Shown piece by piece: positions 12,338 through 24,850 of a DNA stretch of 64,000 nucleotides; position 1 is the stretch's first letter, and every line of letters starts with the position of its first letter. Origin of the DNA: Misgurnus anguillicaudatus (taxonomy: Eukaryota; Chordata; Actinopteri; Cypriniformes; Cobitidae); contig NC_073351.2 of the NCBI RefSeq assembly GCF_027580225.2, forward strand, positions 5,746,501 through 5,810,500. The letters run 5' to 3'. The notes beneath the pieces were generated by a model, which had not been told where the DNA came from, searched no databases, and was given only the letters and a program-made list of their open reading frames with translations. The translations under genes and the position numbers were made by a program.

Positions 12338-13410
12338 GGCCCTGTTTACATTAGAGCATTTGCGTTTTAAACGGCATTTTAAAATGAAAACGATCCTCGT
12401 TTATACTGGCATTTTAAAAAGAATCTTCATCCACACAATACACGACCATAAACGCATGAAACATGACCAATCGCGTAACTGGGTATGCGCATAAAAGTGT
12501 AAAATAACTTATTACTCTAATAATAGCTTACATTTGCACATTTAATTTCGTACAAACTGACTGTATTCTTCAGAAAAACACCAAATAACTTATCTTCCCT
12601 TACCTGTCGCTGTTCAGTGCGTGTGTGTGTTAACTCACACGCATTCTCCGACAAAAAAGGGTGGCCGGCTAAAGTATTAAAAATTAATATGAAGTTAATT
12701 TTTAAAAGTGTGCGAGGTCCGTGCATGTCCTCCGCTAGCAACACAGACATAGCAAAAAGCGCAATCGGCTAAACGAGCATTAAATATCAATATGACGTTG
12801 ATTTTATTGTTTTTATTAATTTATATTCACAAATCTTATCAACAAAACATCGATTAAAATTAAGAGACAAATTATCTGAAACGAAATTAATTTTAAAGTG
12901 CTTTTCAATTCTCCCTTCATATTGGCCTTTACAAAGCCCTATGGCGTTTAAAATTACAGTCTTTCTTTCGTAATAAGCCAACTAAATTTAAACAAAACAT
13001 AAACAACATTACAACAATATTCAAACCCAACAATACTCAAACATAAATATAAAACAGACATTATCTATAAGGATACATGTTAAAACAATCTGATATAGCG
13101 TTTATAATAGCTAGTTGGTAGATGTTTACTATTTTTGGCAAAACCTCCATTGCAAACCTCCATTTACCTGAATACAAATAATTTTTACTTTGAAAACGTT
13201 AACATCAGCTGTTCGTTTACATAAGACTCCGTCTACGTTCATTTACACTGCAGTGCAACATCTGAGTTCTTAAACTAAAACAGGGTCTGCAGCGTTTGTG
13301 AACAAATCCGTTTTTGAAGGTCGAAAACGGTGGTGTGGTGTAAATGAAAGGGGTAAACGTAGCAAAAGTAACGTGTTTTAAAGGATAAAAGCATTAATAT
13401 AAACATAGCC
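12338..13410. mobile_element. Harbinger-like non-autonomous element, 1073 bp
   Basis: The ends are GGCCCTGTTTACATTA and the reverse complement of taatataaacatagcc. The flanking direct repeat is TAA at 12335-12337 and 13411-13413, matching the 3-bp TWA duplication of PIF/Harbinger. Removing the element and one TAA rejoins the host repeat as gaactaagattaataaatg. Terminal sequence is rich in gttttaaa-type words (aaacggcattttaaaatg on the left, gaaaacggtggtgtggtg on the right). No transposase frame is visible. Confidence 0.75.
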
Positions 13411-13462
13411 TAAGATTAATAAATGCTGTAGAAGTATTGTTCATTGTTAGTTAAAAAAATCA

Positions 13463-14425
13463 TATTCGCAGTCTAACAACTATGCCAGATTAACATTTCA
13501 CTAATATTTATCTAAATGAGTATGTGATAAATAAAACTTTATTTCCAGTCTGACGAAGGCAGACGGTTTAATAACAAAAGCTGCCTGAGGAGCCAAAAAT
13601 AATAAAAATAACATTACTCATCATTCAAGTATTGTTTGAATGATGACTAATGTTAGAATGATCAAATGTTATTGAGGAGGAATTCAGCATATAACCTGAA
13701 CAAAACAGCAAAAGCAGAAAGAATACTGCAGAAATATAGGATATCACGTATAATATCAGATTTATGTGGTCTATTAGTAAATTGCAGGCTCTCTTGAATG
13801 TCACATTGTTAAAGATGACAACATACTGGGACATCCAAATGAGCACAGTGACCTCTGGTCTTTACAACCCGTAAATCTAAACTTTTCAATAAAAATAAAT
13901 TTATTGTGGTGAGCTGCTGCTGCCTCCACCACCAAACTATCTGAAACAAAAAATGAGCAATACAGTTTTTTCAATAGATCTAGAGCAGTAAATCTAATAC
14001 AACACAGAGTAAATTACAGTATAAGTCACATACAGTATATTTACAGCACTGATTGTTTCATACTGAAGAGTACATCATACACAAATTATCCTTTCAAATG
14101 TAGGGATGCTTCATCTGCATGATATTAAACGCTGTTCAGTGTTGAGCTTAACCTGTTGATCTTTGAAAACATGTTCATAGAGAAAGACCATTGTTTGACC
14201 AAAGGTCATGACACAAAAGCCAATGAGATATTTGGTTTTGTCTGTGTAAACATGAACTAATTCATGATTTGATTTAACAGTTTAAATTATGGCCTGATCG
14301 ACATATCACTTTAGATTTAAGAACACTTGGATTAAACGAATGAAGTTTATGCATCAATTACTTACATTTTACCTTTACTATTCCCCAATACTGTACACGA
14401 AGCAAAGAATACAACCACATTTAAA
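13463..14425. other. No gene seen
   Basis: AT-rich unique-looking sequence. No exon, RNA gene or repeat boundary could be supported. Confidence 0.45.
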
Positions 14426-14515
14426 CCCTGCTGGAAAACCAGCATAGACCAGCATAATTCCCATGCTGGTTTGGTGCTGGTTTAGCTGGTGGTCATGAGC
14501 ATACCAGCATCCCAT
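14426..14515. repeat. Short ctgctgg/ccagca palindromic repeat
   Basis: The words ctgctggaaaaccagcatagaccagcat and catgctggtttggtgctggtttagctggtggtcatg form overlapping inverted copies of CTGGT/ACCAG. This is a small foldback repeat common in fish; a second copy is at 27815-27925. Confidence 0.6.
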
Positions 14516-14683
14516 GCAAGCATGTCATCATCAAGACTCAATCCCAAAACTGTGATGATTGCTAAAGTTATATTACAGCGACAAAAGACAAAATGTTCTG
14601 CCATTTTAACTAAGCCATCTACAGAGATTTTGTGTCTTGTATGTTTGTAAAGAAATATGTTGCCATTTCCATATGTATTATAG

Positions 14684-14976
14684 ACGGTTTCAGCAGTAAC
14701 AACATAAACAAGCGGCTGTCGTGGTCAACACGTAACTTCCGGTAAACTCCGCTAAGAATAAATAACAACAAAGTACTTTGAACGTAGTTTATTTATATAA
14801 CAAGCAAAATAAACAACACATAGATTACATAGGAAACCAAAACATTTGTTATTTTCAACAAGGCATTTGTTCAATAGTTCAGTTTAGCAATAATACAGAC
14901 CATTAAAAAAAACCGGAAGTAAAGTTCGGACCAGACGTGTATCGCGTAACCACGGATGCATCCGATGAAACCTGTT
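14684..14976. mobile_element. Small MITE with gacggtttca/tgaaacc ends
   Basis: The left end gacggtttcagcag and the right end ctgatgaaacc-like sequence (gcatccgatgaaacctg) are inverted. Inside, acacgtaacttccggt on the left pairs loosely with accggaagtaaagttcgg on the right. The related sequence gacggtttcatcggacacagg occurs at about 33860. No TSD was verified. Confidence 0.5.
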
Positions 14977-16387
14977 TTTGGGGCCTTGGCTAATGAAGCG
15001 ATCAGGTTTTAAGAGCAATTAAAGGGGGAAATAATTAAACATCCATTTAAAAATGGCAAAAACATAAGCGCAAGAAAAAGTGAAGAAGTGAAGTGCACAC
15101 CTGAAATAAATGTTCACACCACAGCTAAGGCTTCCACGTCTGAAGATTTATTAATATACATGCTCCACTAAACTTGTTTTGCTGGCATTCAGGAAATGTT
15201 CTGCATAAAGCATTCAAGATAAAATATATTTTGGTGAGTTTGGAAATGTAAAAATCTGTAAGTAAGAGGCAAATGTCACGAAGAGCAGTTACCATGACGA
15301 TGCAACACCTGAAAATTGATTTTACAGGCCAGTGGGATGCTTTCAGTTACCGTGAGAGACTTTGGATCCGTACCCTGGTGCAGTAAATATATTTTAAGAC
15401 CGATGACTCAAAGCGGGACGCGGATTCCTGGACGTGTTTGATGAATAGCAAACAAGTATCAAGCAGAGCCGAGGGAAAAGGACCTGAAGGAGACCACCCG
15501 CCTCCGCAGCAGGGATTAGCAGTTTCCCACTTCAAAACCCAATCACACACCTTTAGTTATGTGTGTGTGTGTGTGTGTGTTTAAATATCCTGAGATTACA
15601 TATGCAATTCAATTTTTGGCCATCCAGGGTTCTGCAGTAATGTCGGCATGCTATCCATTTCCCATCAGGCCTTGCGGTTCACTGACTCTCATGCAGGTTT
15701 AGTAGATAGAAAGACTATGTGTGGAATAATATTTTCCCATACTACAGTATGTGCGATATAGCTAAAACAATCATATCTTGATAGTTCATAGCCTTGTAGC
15801 ATACAACTTCTAACAGTACATACTGTGCTGTATGCAGTAAACAAGTATCCTATTTCTAAAAAACAGCAATTGTTTGTTTAAAGTTTTATATTCCATTAAA
15901 CCAGGTATATAAAAACTGACTGTAAAAGTTTAAGCAGTGTTTAAAAAGGCTGTAATCATATTGAAATTGTATAAGCAGAGGGAATTGTGTGATGAATGTC
16001 CATATGGCTGCGCTTTTATATAAATGCATGGTTCTCAGAAATACAGAGAAATTCCCTTTCTCTCAAACAGAAGATTAATCATATTAGCGACCATATGTTC
16101 AGCTGCTAATCAAGGCTAACGCTTGCATGTGTGGTGATAGCAGTGAAATATACTGTTAATATACAGTAGCTGAAATAAATATAATGACCATCATAAAAAG
16201 GCATAATTTTTATTTTGAAAGAGTATAGAGTTTACCTAGTGTCCTGTCAGAGACCGAGCACCCTTGCAAACTGTTTGCTTGTCAATTAATCTGCTGATGT
16301 TTGCAGATCTTGACTGGTAGTAGTAAACTTGCAGCAAGTTGGCAAAAAGCTTTGTGGTGAAACACTGCCAAGCATTTTTTTACATGT
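14977..16387. other. No gene seen
   Basis: Mixed AT-rich DNA with one short (TG) run at 15558-15580. One moderately GC-rich stretch (about 15345-15545) opens a 67-codon frame on the − strand, but it has no recognisable domain or splice context. Confidence 0.4.
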
Positions 16388-16435
16388 TTGCATTTGGCAA
16401 ATGCTTAAATCCAGAGTGACTTTAAATGTATATAC
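16388..16435 (-). repeat. SINE/LINE tail fragment
   Basis: tgcatttggcaaatgcttaaatccagagtgact matches the reverse orientation of the widespread fish retroposon tail (…aagcg.ctctggataaaagcgtctgccaaatgca type). Only the tail is present. Confidence 0.5.
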
Positions 16436-16629
16436 ATAGCACTTTTTTGCAATGTTGCATTGTTTCAAAGCAGCTTTACATGTAAAAATGAAACAGGAAA
16501 ATTATTAAATTATTATACCATGGGGTTGTTGAATTTTTTTTTCTGATTGGTTGAGAAATGTTTGACAGGTATGCATTATTTTCCGATAAACGCACAGCTG
16601 ACCTGTTAATTCCTGCCTATCCTGCCTTT

Positions 16630-17492
16630 ATCTAAAAAAACATTTTTACAAATTTGTTTAAACTGTCTCTATATACCAATACACAAGTAAAATGCAAGCA
16701 CTCTGAAAAAGAGAGCACAAAACTCGAGTGTCTGTAGACCTCTCACGACAGCTCATTATTTCCATTCGGGACGAAACAAATGATTAGCTTGTGCGACTAT
16801 CACTCTCTCTCGCGACCATGGCACCACCCCTGTTGCTATGGGATCTGCCCACACATGCGCACATCCAAACGTGCACGAGGCACTCTAGCAAGAGCAAAAG
16901 TGCGGTAGAGAAAGAGCATTCAGAACTCACAGTACCTGCATATGCTGTCAGCGAAGGCAAACGAGGCAAAAAAGGAATAAACGAAGAAATCAAACGAGAG
17001 TAAATATCGCGTGGCTTTTCCTCGAGTCGACGATGCCGTAGCGGTATTGTCTCCGGAGTGTAGTCCTCATCAGAGTCAACAATGCTTTCATCACGGAAAC
17101 TCTTCCATGCAAAACACTGGCTTAATAGTGAGTACTAAAAGCCATCCTATTTGTTTATATTCATAGTGATAAAGTTAGGTGTATTATTATAATGTTATTG
17201 TGACATGATGTTACTACATGCACTGCGCTCCTTCCTTTCCGCTCGTCTGGTAAATGCTTCTCCCAGCAGAGCCGGTCAGCGTCGCGCGTTCATGTGTTTT
17301 GGGGTGTGGCTTTAGAAGAAACCCAGAAGGGAGGGGGTGGAGTGAATGGAAAAATGAGCTGCGTTTAAAACAGTCGTGAGAGGTCTACAGACACTCGATT
17401 TTTATACTCTCTTTTTCAGAGTACTTACATTTTACTTATGTATTGGTATATAAAGACAGTTTAAACAAATTTGTAAAAAAGTTTTTTTAGAT
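16630..17492. mobile_element. Inverted-repeat element flanked by a 22-bp direct repeat
   Basis: Arms 16630-16757 and about 17366-17492 are reverse complements (atctaaaaaaac…tttacaaatttg, agtgtctgtagacctctcacgac). Directly outside, aattcctgcctatcctgc is duplicated at 16608-16625 and 17493-17510. With one mismatch the duplication extends to 22 bp (16608-16629 and 17493-17514). The 610-bp centre is relatively GC-rich and contains no long ORF. A direct repeat this long is unusual for a cut-and-paste element; see findings. Confidence 0.7.
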
Positions 17493-17514
17493 AATTCCTG
17501 CCTATCCTGCTTTT

Positions 17515-18284
17515 AAATGTCGTAGCCTCTTATGAAATAGCTGAAATTCCACAAGGGGGCGTATTTGTTCTTCAGACGTTGCACAATAAACGTGACACCC
17601 GAATATATCATTATAAATCATGAATGAATAATGAGAGTCGAACGAATGTCCGGTAGTGAACAAATTGTTTACAGTACTTATATCGTAATTCGGTCAGAAA
17701 CGTCAAGATTGTGAGGCGAACAAATCGTTTTGAAGAAAAAGGCTTGCATATTCCATTCCACAGTCCTTGGACTTTTGGGGATTTATGAACAATTTGTTTT
17801 GGACAATTAAACTGAAGCGGATAAAGGGAAGATTTTGAAGGTAAGTAAATATTCTAAATCGGCGCCGGCCGGTTCAGGTAACTAACAACTAGATTACAGT
17901 TTTATGACTGCTATAAATCATATTATGCTTATTGGAATCCTGAGAGTCTAAGCTTTCAAACGATTTGCCACATGACCATATATTTTGAACATTTAATGTT
18001 TCAAAGTTACAATGACGTTTATGCAGCCTCACGTGCAAGGGAGGGGGTGTGCCGTGTACAGCACAGTGATCCTTATCAGGTTAAAATAACCACCAGAGCA
18101 ATGTTTTAGCAAAGTCTTGTGGTAACTGTGGTATAAGTGGAATAGTTGACTCCGGTCCTTTGAATTATTCGAAAATAATGCACACCCACGGTGTAGTAGC
18201 TTACTTCCCATCATGCCTTACCACATTGGGTCTGCATTATTTCAAATAATTCAACGACCCGTCATCAACTATTTTTTACATGTG
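17515..18284. other. Repeat-like DNA, no gene
   Basis: The sequence right of the inverted-repeat element continues the older repeat it entered (the gattggttgagaaatg region left of 16607). About 18025-18260 holds words such as gtgcattattttcgaata and its partner cattatttcaaataattcaacg, suggesting a small palindromic element. Confidence 0.35.
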
Positions 18285-18810
18285 AAACACAAGCCCTTTT
18301 CACACAGAGATTACGTAAAGTACACGAAAAATGCATCCTGGATCATATGATTTGTGGTTGATGATTTTCCGGAATCTGTGCGTGCATTCACACACATACT
18401 GTAAAGATCCCATAATGACATATTTTTTCCACAGTGTTTGAAGTTTGGTGATTTCTCTCTATAGAAACAGCAGCTTCAGCGCTGATAGTGACGAGCTTCC
18501 TAATCTCTGCTTCAGTCCAATTTGACGACATTTTTGTCATAAATGTTGATCTGTGTTTAAATCCCTGTTTTAAAGAGCTGAACCATAACTTCTTGCAATG
18601 ACACGCGCATCCTCACTATGGCACACCCCTTACGGCATTGTTCATGCGTCTTGTAGAATGCTTTCCATGAATGCTACTGAAATGTTACTAAATCCTTTTA
18701 ATGGGAGCGATCCCAGAACATTTAAAGGATGCGCTTGCATTTACACAGAAGACTCTCTGACAATTTTATGGAAGTTTTTTGCGACCAAAGTGCTGTGTGA
18801 ATGAGGTTTG
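18285..18810. repeat. MITE with cttttcacacag/ctgtgtgaatg ends
   Basis: The left margin cccttttcacacagag and the right margin gtgctgtgtgaatgagg are inverted. The stretch gattttccggaatctgtgcgtgcattcaca recurs almost unchanged at 52155-52190, showing a repeat family. A 68-codon frame inside it has no family resemblance. Confidence 0.5.
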
Positions 18811-19977
18811 ACACGTCTACCAGTATATAACAACAGTGCATCAAGATAAAATATAAAGTTTTTTTATTTACAGTAGGATAAGAGCAAGCAAAATGAAGGA
18901 CAATACCCAGTCTGTATTCCTTTTATGTCAGTGATTGAATAGCACAAAAGCACCACAGCTATGACCCAATACAGGGTCAAACTAAAACTTTTATAACTAA
19001 CTTTTAAAACTTTATCTCTCTCTCCCACTCTCTCTCTCTTTACACAAGGTGGACAGCTAAAGTCTGATATTTCTTTAACGTTGGTTTATCTCTCCTCAAA
19101 ATTAAATGTTAAGACTGTAGCAACACTGACTGCAGGCTGTTTTAATGAGGTCTCACACAGACACACACGTCCCATTATTTTCAGTGTCTCTCTTTAAACA
19201 CCTATGACGGTGGGGTTACACCGATCATTTTTGTAAAGCAGTTTACAGTTAATGCATCATCAATCGAATAGCTATCTGTTCAGGTAGACGCCTTAAATTT
19301 ACACTTTACGCACATAAATGGCACAGAGTGAATATAATTTCAATCGACTTGTGCCTGCAGACACCATGGATTTACTTTTGTTACGTTGCTAATGATGGGC
19401 AGTGAAATTTTGATGAAAGTTTAAGAGTCTGTCTTGAACGCTGTCTTCACCCAGGGCAATAGTGGGGTGGATGATGGGAATTATACAATTTCTCAATATT
19501 TTTTTCCAAAAGGTATGGGGCTCAAATCAAAATTTAATTGATGGGAACAGAATCCCAAAACATAGTTTAGGATGCTATCATGGTGAGTGTGCAGTCCCTG
19601 TGTACATATTCAAATGCAGTTTTGCTTTACTGTAATCCTAGTACTCAGGGAGGCAGTGCTTTCAAGGATTTACCATAATGTGTGTAAAAAAATTAAATAA
19701 TACAAATGTCCGAAAATGTACAGGAGAAATGATCTAAATATTAACCCCTTAAACCTGTTGGTGTCATCAATTTTTTTTAAAATATATAAGGTGTGGAGCC
19801 CATATATTTTCTGTAAAATAAAACAAGTTTTACCAATTTATTCCAAAGTATGTGGGTACTTGTAGGGTTTAAGTAATTTGAGTTTATGCTTAAAACAATA
19901 AAAAAGCCTTCGTTTGCATACACACATGATGTGTTATCTCTTTATTAGCATGTGCATTTAGTTGTAAATAAACTCAA
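18811..19977. other. No gene seen
   Basis: AT-rich DNA with a (TC)n run near 19015-19042. No exon-like or repeat boundary is recognised. Confidence 0.4.
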
Positions 19978-20036
19978 AACATTAAACCCATGACCTTGAT
20001 ATTTCTAACGCCAGACTTTACCAGGTGGGCTACAGG
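19978..20036 (-). repeat. tRNA-Ala-like SINE head, degenerate
   Basis: On the − strand this reads ccctgtagcccacctggtaaagtctggcgttag… followed by aaggtcatgggttta. It resembles a tRNA-derived promoter: an A-box-like tagcccacctggta and a B-box-like ggtcatgggtt. It is the same type as 35609-35670. It is too degraded to be a tRNA gene. Confidence 0.45.
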
Positions 20037-20364
20037 GAATGAATTCATGCTTAAACACATTACATACACATATGTAGATCTAAGGTTATGGTACTGTTTT
20101 GATGGACAGGAAGAGCAGTCGGGTGTCTGGCCTTTGATCTGTCTTCTCTGGGTTTATTGAAAGTGAAAACTCTTCATATCTCACCCTCCAGCAGTCAAAG
20201 GTTCAACATTAGAGGACCATCTCATGCTCTGCACAGGACTCAGGTCTGGACTACAACTACAAAGGCTTTATATGAATGATATATCTTGACTTCTATCAAT
20301 TAATCAGCATTTAAACACTGAATGAATGAAAATTAAAGAGCACCTATTTTCTTTTGGTGTGTAA

Positions 20365-21948
20365 TAGGGCTGTCCTCGACTAAGGATTTACATATTCGAA
20401 TCAGAATTGTCGAATCTTTTCATAGTCGACCGATAGTCGAATCATCTATGTGTGTGTGTGGGTTGGGAGGGGGTCAGACCAGGTACAAATTGATAACTTT
20501 TATTTTCTTTCACAAGCAGCACACATAAACAACTTTCTAATAAAGTGACCAAAACTGTCTTTCAAGTGATGAACGAAGACAAAACTGACGATGCATTTAC
20601 ATATTTTTAAGGTAAAATGTAAGGCAACATTTGTTTAATTATTCCTCATAACATTTTAAAGCCACGATCTACAGAACATCACACAAAAAAACATTTTGAT
20701 AACTAAACCTAAAAATATAACAAAGGTGATCCTGCCTTGGAAACCTCGGCTAATTCTGTGTTTTTATTTAATTTGGAGATTAATCGCGTCAAAGCAGTCA
20801 TGACCAAAAAAAAAGAGAAATGACAAATAATTGTGATTCTTACTGCAAATTATAAAAACTAAGCTTTATATACAATTAATAAAAACACTGAAATTAATGA
20901 TTTTATAGACACTACGCGTTATTACTGTATTTAGCACAGAAATACCTGCTTGCTTTCACTTTGATCATCTCCATTTACTTTAGATACAGGAACAACTGAT
21001 GATATTATTTATTTCAGGAATCTCTTTTCTATCATTTGAAAGTGAACATCGACCAAAATATTAAATCACAAGACAGTCGTGTCAGGCATAAATATAGGTT
21101 CAGTGCAGATATTTTCCGTTTCATCACGGAAATTTAAAGAAACGGCTTACCTATTTTGTAGTTTAACTTTTGACAAGATAACCATATGTTTTAAATACGT
21201 TTTAAAAACTTATACCCGTCGAAAACATCAATTTTTAATGTTTAGTTTGATGAACTTCTAAATATGAGACGCAGATCACCTAGCCCGTTCGGCTAAATTG
21301 CATGCGCAAGCATGGCCAGCACGCAATAGTGCAAAATCTATACAACGAAAAGCAATCCAAAATGTACAGACTTAATTAGATCAGAATTTACGTTTATAAT
21401 AAATACATTTTTTTTAATAAAATAAGGTCAGAAGTAACAAAGTGCAGAACAAATGTGCAAAATGCCTGAAGTGCACGAAAACAAAACACAAGCCAAATAG
21501 ATACATCAGATAACCCAGAGTGATTTATAAATAAAATAAAATAAAATAAAGAAATTATTAAAAGAATGAAAGTATAGCCAGAATTGCCAGCTTTTTCTTT
21601 TAAATGTAGAAACAAAGAGGCAATGGTTTATTAACCTAGAAACCTCTGATGGACGTGTAGCCCGGTCACAGGGGTTGCTGGATTTATTAACGCATTTTAA
21701 AAATATTTATTGAAAGCTGATACTTCACAAATTATTTGCAGAATTATAATAATATGCTGTATATTAATATATTGGGAGAAAGCTGTTATATGTGAAATCA
21801 GAGTTGTGCACAGTGCACCCATATACGGCCAAAATTAAAGGATCCTCATTTCATAACACATCTGCGACGATTCGACTGTGAGATTGGTAGTCGAATCAAG
21901 CTTCTCCTATCGATGCATCGAATCTTCGACTATTCGGGGTCACCCCTA
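20365..21948. mobile_element. hAT non-autonomous element, 1584 bp, 8-bp TSD
   Basis: The exact duplication gtgtgtaa lies at 20357-20364 and 21949-21956. Terminal inverted repeats are TAGGGCTGTCC (left) and TAGGGGTGACC (reverse of right). Both subterminal regions are crowded with tcgaat/gtcga words, a known style of hAT transposase-binding clusters. The interior is AT-rich with no transposase. Confidence 0.88.
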
Positions 21949-22394
21949 GTGTGTAAGTGTGTTTTAGTATGTTAACAATAAGGTACAAATCCCAAAGTAA
22001 ATGATGATGCGAGTTATCGATTCCAACGTAAATCTCTTTTCTTGGACTAACACACAGATTGTAGGCAACAGTTTACTTCCTTGGCTTGTTAGGTGGACGA
22101 CTGACATTATCAAAATTCTGCCTGATTCTGAATCACAGCCTGTAAGTAGTCCATGTTTTTATATTTAAAGAATTTACTACTGACTAAACCATGAACACAA
22201 GTTTTGTGCAGTGCAGTGCTTGTAGTTTGTCATTTCTATGACCACAAATGCAGACATGGTTTTAATGTTTTAGTATTCTTACCTTACCAATCTGTTACGT
22301 TATGCTCAAGCCGTGCTGGTGAGGTTGATCGATCAACTTGGTCATCTGCATTTTCTGGGTCAGATTCGGCTCATATTGATAAGGTAGTAAAGAC

Positions 22395-24850
22395 TAGAGC
22401 TGTGACAATGCATCGCATTTCCCATTAAAAAAAGGGCTCAACCTGTGCAGAACATGTCCTTTTTGCCTTTACAATCCGAAGTGCCCTTTTTAATTGAGTT
22501 TTTTTTTTTTTTAAACAAATCAATTGGTAACCCTTTACGTCTGTCTTTTTACAATTATATTTATCAAATTAAAGGTATTACAAAAAATGTGTGACAAAAT
22601 ATTTTGGATCCGCTCAAACTGTCAGTCAAACCTCTTAACTCCGCCCCTGAGTGCAATGAACTGAAGTTTCGCAGCAGAGCAGCTGAACGTCTTGCAACGG
22701 TGTATCGATATATCAGCCGATGATGCTTGCTATGCTTCTCAATGAATTACGGTGAAATGTCGCTACATCCAAAAGCCAGGGGGCGCTCTCATGCAGAAAC
22801 TCAATATGCGCTGCAGACGAAGAACAATACACACGCAGCTCCAAAAAATGGCTTAAAGATATATTTATATTGCTGTTCTTCACCTTTTCAGGTATTTTCA
22901 TGATAATAAAGAATATGCATAATGATTATCTTTGACGAGTGTTGCTTTTCCAAATGCATGTTATAAACGAGTCAAACTAACAGCTTTTTCAGATCCATAA
23001 GGACTTACTGATCAAAAGCCATAGTACATGAAATAGCTGTGAATATTATCGGCTGTGCGATTAAGAATAGTTATCGGCCATGTATTATTAGTGTATCGGT
23101 GCACCCCTAGTAAATACATACTCTATCTTTTGGTTTGAGTACAACGTTGTCTCTTTACAAAAGAAACACTAGTATGTCTGTAACGGCTCATGTTTTATGA
23201 ATTTGAGCAGGGCCGGATTATCCATAGGCGAGATTGGGCGAGTGGGCAATTGGGGGGCGGGGGGGTACTGAGGGCTCCAAACTGCGACCAAACAAATAGA
23301 GTTTTTCACACAGTGCGAGCAGTTTTTTTTTCCATGTGCAGGGCACCCATGACAACAATACGGAATGCACAATCTGGTTTTTACCGCTCATTTGCATGAC
23401 GGGTCTTAATCGTTTAACTGATGGGATTACACACCCCGGATAAAGTCAACACATCTCACTCAAACTTGCAAGAAGACGTGTCCGAGCAGGTTTAAAATGA
23501 GACATTGCAATGATGAGATTGAGGAAATTCTAACCTACATTAACACCAAAAACATTACAGATTAGAAAGGTCTTAGACATCAGATGCCCAGTTGGATACA
23601 AGTATGTATATTGCCATGCCACTCATCTCATTACAATGCTATCTGGATATTACTTATTGTATATGTATGTATCTTATGCCTAGAATTAAGAACATACCTT
23701 TTTATTCTGAAATCAACTGTGTAGAGTTAAGTCTGTTTAGTATTTGTCAGTAGTTATTTTGGGAAAATGTGAATAATTGCAAGGCTGATTTAAGGTGTTC
23801 CCAAAATTTGCTGCCAGGGGCTACAGTGCTCCTAATAATAAAAAGTTAGCCCTGAATGACTAGACAATTTTTAAAAAGCGAAGTGCATGAGAGAGAACAA
23901 CCGCTGTGCTTAGTGCACCTTCAAGACACCAAGGTCCCTGGTCCCTCACAGTTTTTAGGTAGGCAGATACATGTTGGATATGCTAATGGAATGGCTATAG
24001 TAGTATAATCTCTTATTTGATTTCCCCCTCTTCTCAATGACATACATAAACTTTTTAACTAAATAATAAAACATTGCTTGGAAAACCAAACAGAATAGCT
24101 TAAAATATTTTTCTTCAAACTAAATTTTATAGAACTTTATGTATGCAAAGCAGAGAAAAAAAATAAAATTAATATATTACACACATAAATAGGAGGGAGT
24201 ACACAAGAGCAATTCACAAACAGAAGACTCTACAAACAATACCGACAACCACCCAGGAGGCAAATTGTTAAAGCCAACTTTACATCTAGAAGGCCATGCT
24301 TTGCACTGTATAATGCTGAGCTATAATAAAATGTCATTTTTCATTCATTAAATGGAAATTTCAATACTAGAAACATTGATCTTTATTGAACGTGGGTCAT
24401 ATTTGTAGTTGAAATGTAACATAAATGTAGAATTTTGTTCCTATTTGACCTAGAAAAGACAGAACGTGACTTTAGGGCACATTTGTATGAAAAACTACAA
24501 CTCCCACAATGCACAGCTCTGCAAGCCACTCCCATTAATTGGAACACCGCTCAGATATTCTATTGTGTACATAAATGCCACGTTAGTATAACAAAGAAAA
24601 CAGTTGTCAAACACAATCATTTTTTAAAATATTCTTTATTATCATATCACAATCTGAAGAACAGCGATATTAATATGCCTCTAGACATTTCCTGGAATAG
24701 CGTTTGTAATGGTACTTCTTCTGTGGCACAAATGGTGTTTCTGCACGAAAGCGCCCTCTGGCTTTTAGATGTGGCAGCATTTCACTGTAATTAATTAAAA
24801 TTCATACATTGAGAAAACATGCATTTGCACGATTATTTGTCACAGCCCTA
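22395..24850. mobile_element. Second hAT-like element, 2456 bp, 8-bp TSD
   Basis: The exact duplication gtaaagac lies at 22387-22394 and 24851-24858. The ends are TAGAGCTGTGACAATGCATCG and, in reverse, TAGGGCTGTGACAAATAATCG. The interior is compound: it includes another hAT-like end pair (22694-23109) and a likely hAT end cagggccggatta (23206). No intact transposase is seen. Confidence 0.8.
22694..23109. mobile_element. hAT-like fragment with cgata…tatcggtgcacccctag end
   Basis: The right end tatcggtgcacccctag is inverted relative to caacggtgtatcgata at 22694. Interior 22713-22945 (tctcaatgaattacggtgaaatg…ccagggggcgctctc, gctgttcttcacc) matches the reverse complement of 24590-24805, where aaagcgccctctggctttt and acagtgaaatg appear. 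Two related hAT sequences therefore lie face to face in the larger element. Confidence 0.55.

Noticed and set aside
16784..17003. Paired ~70-codon ORFs on both strands
   Set aside because: Located in the core of an inverted-repeat element, mutually overlapping, no domain.
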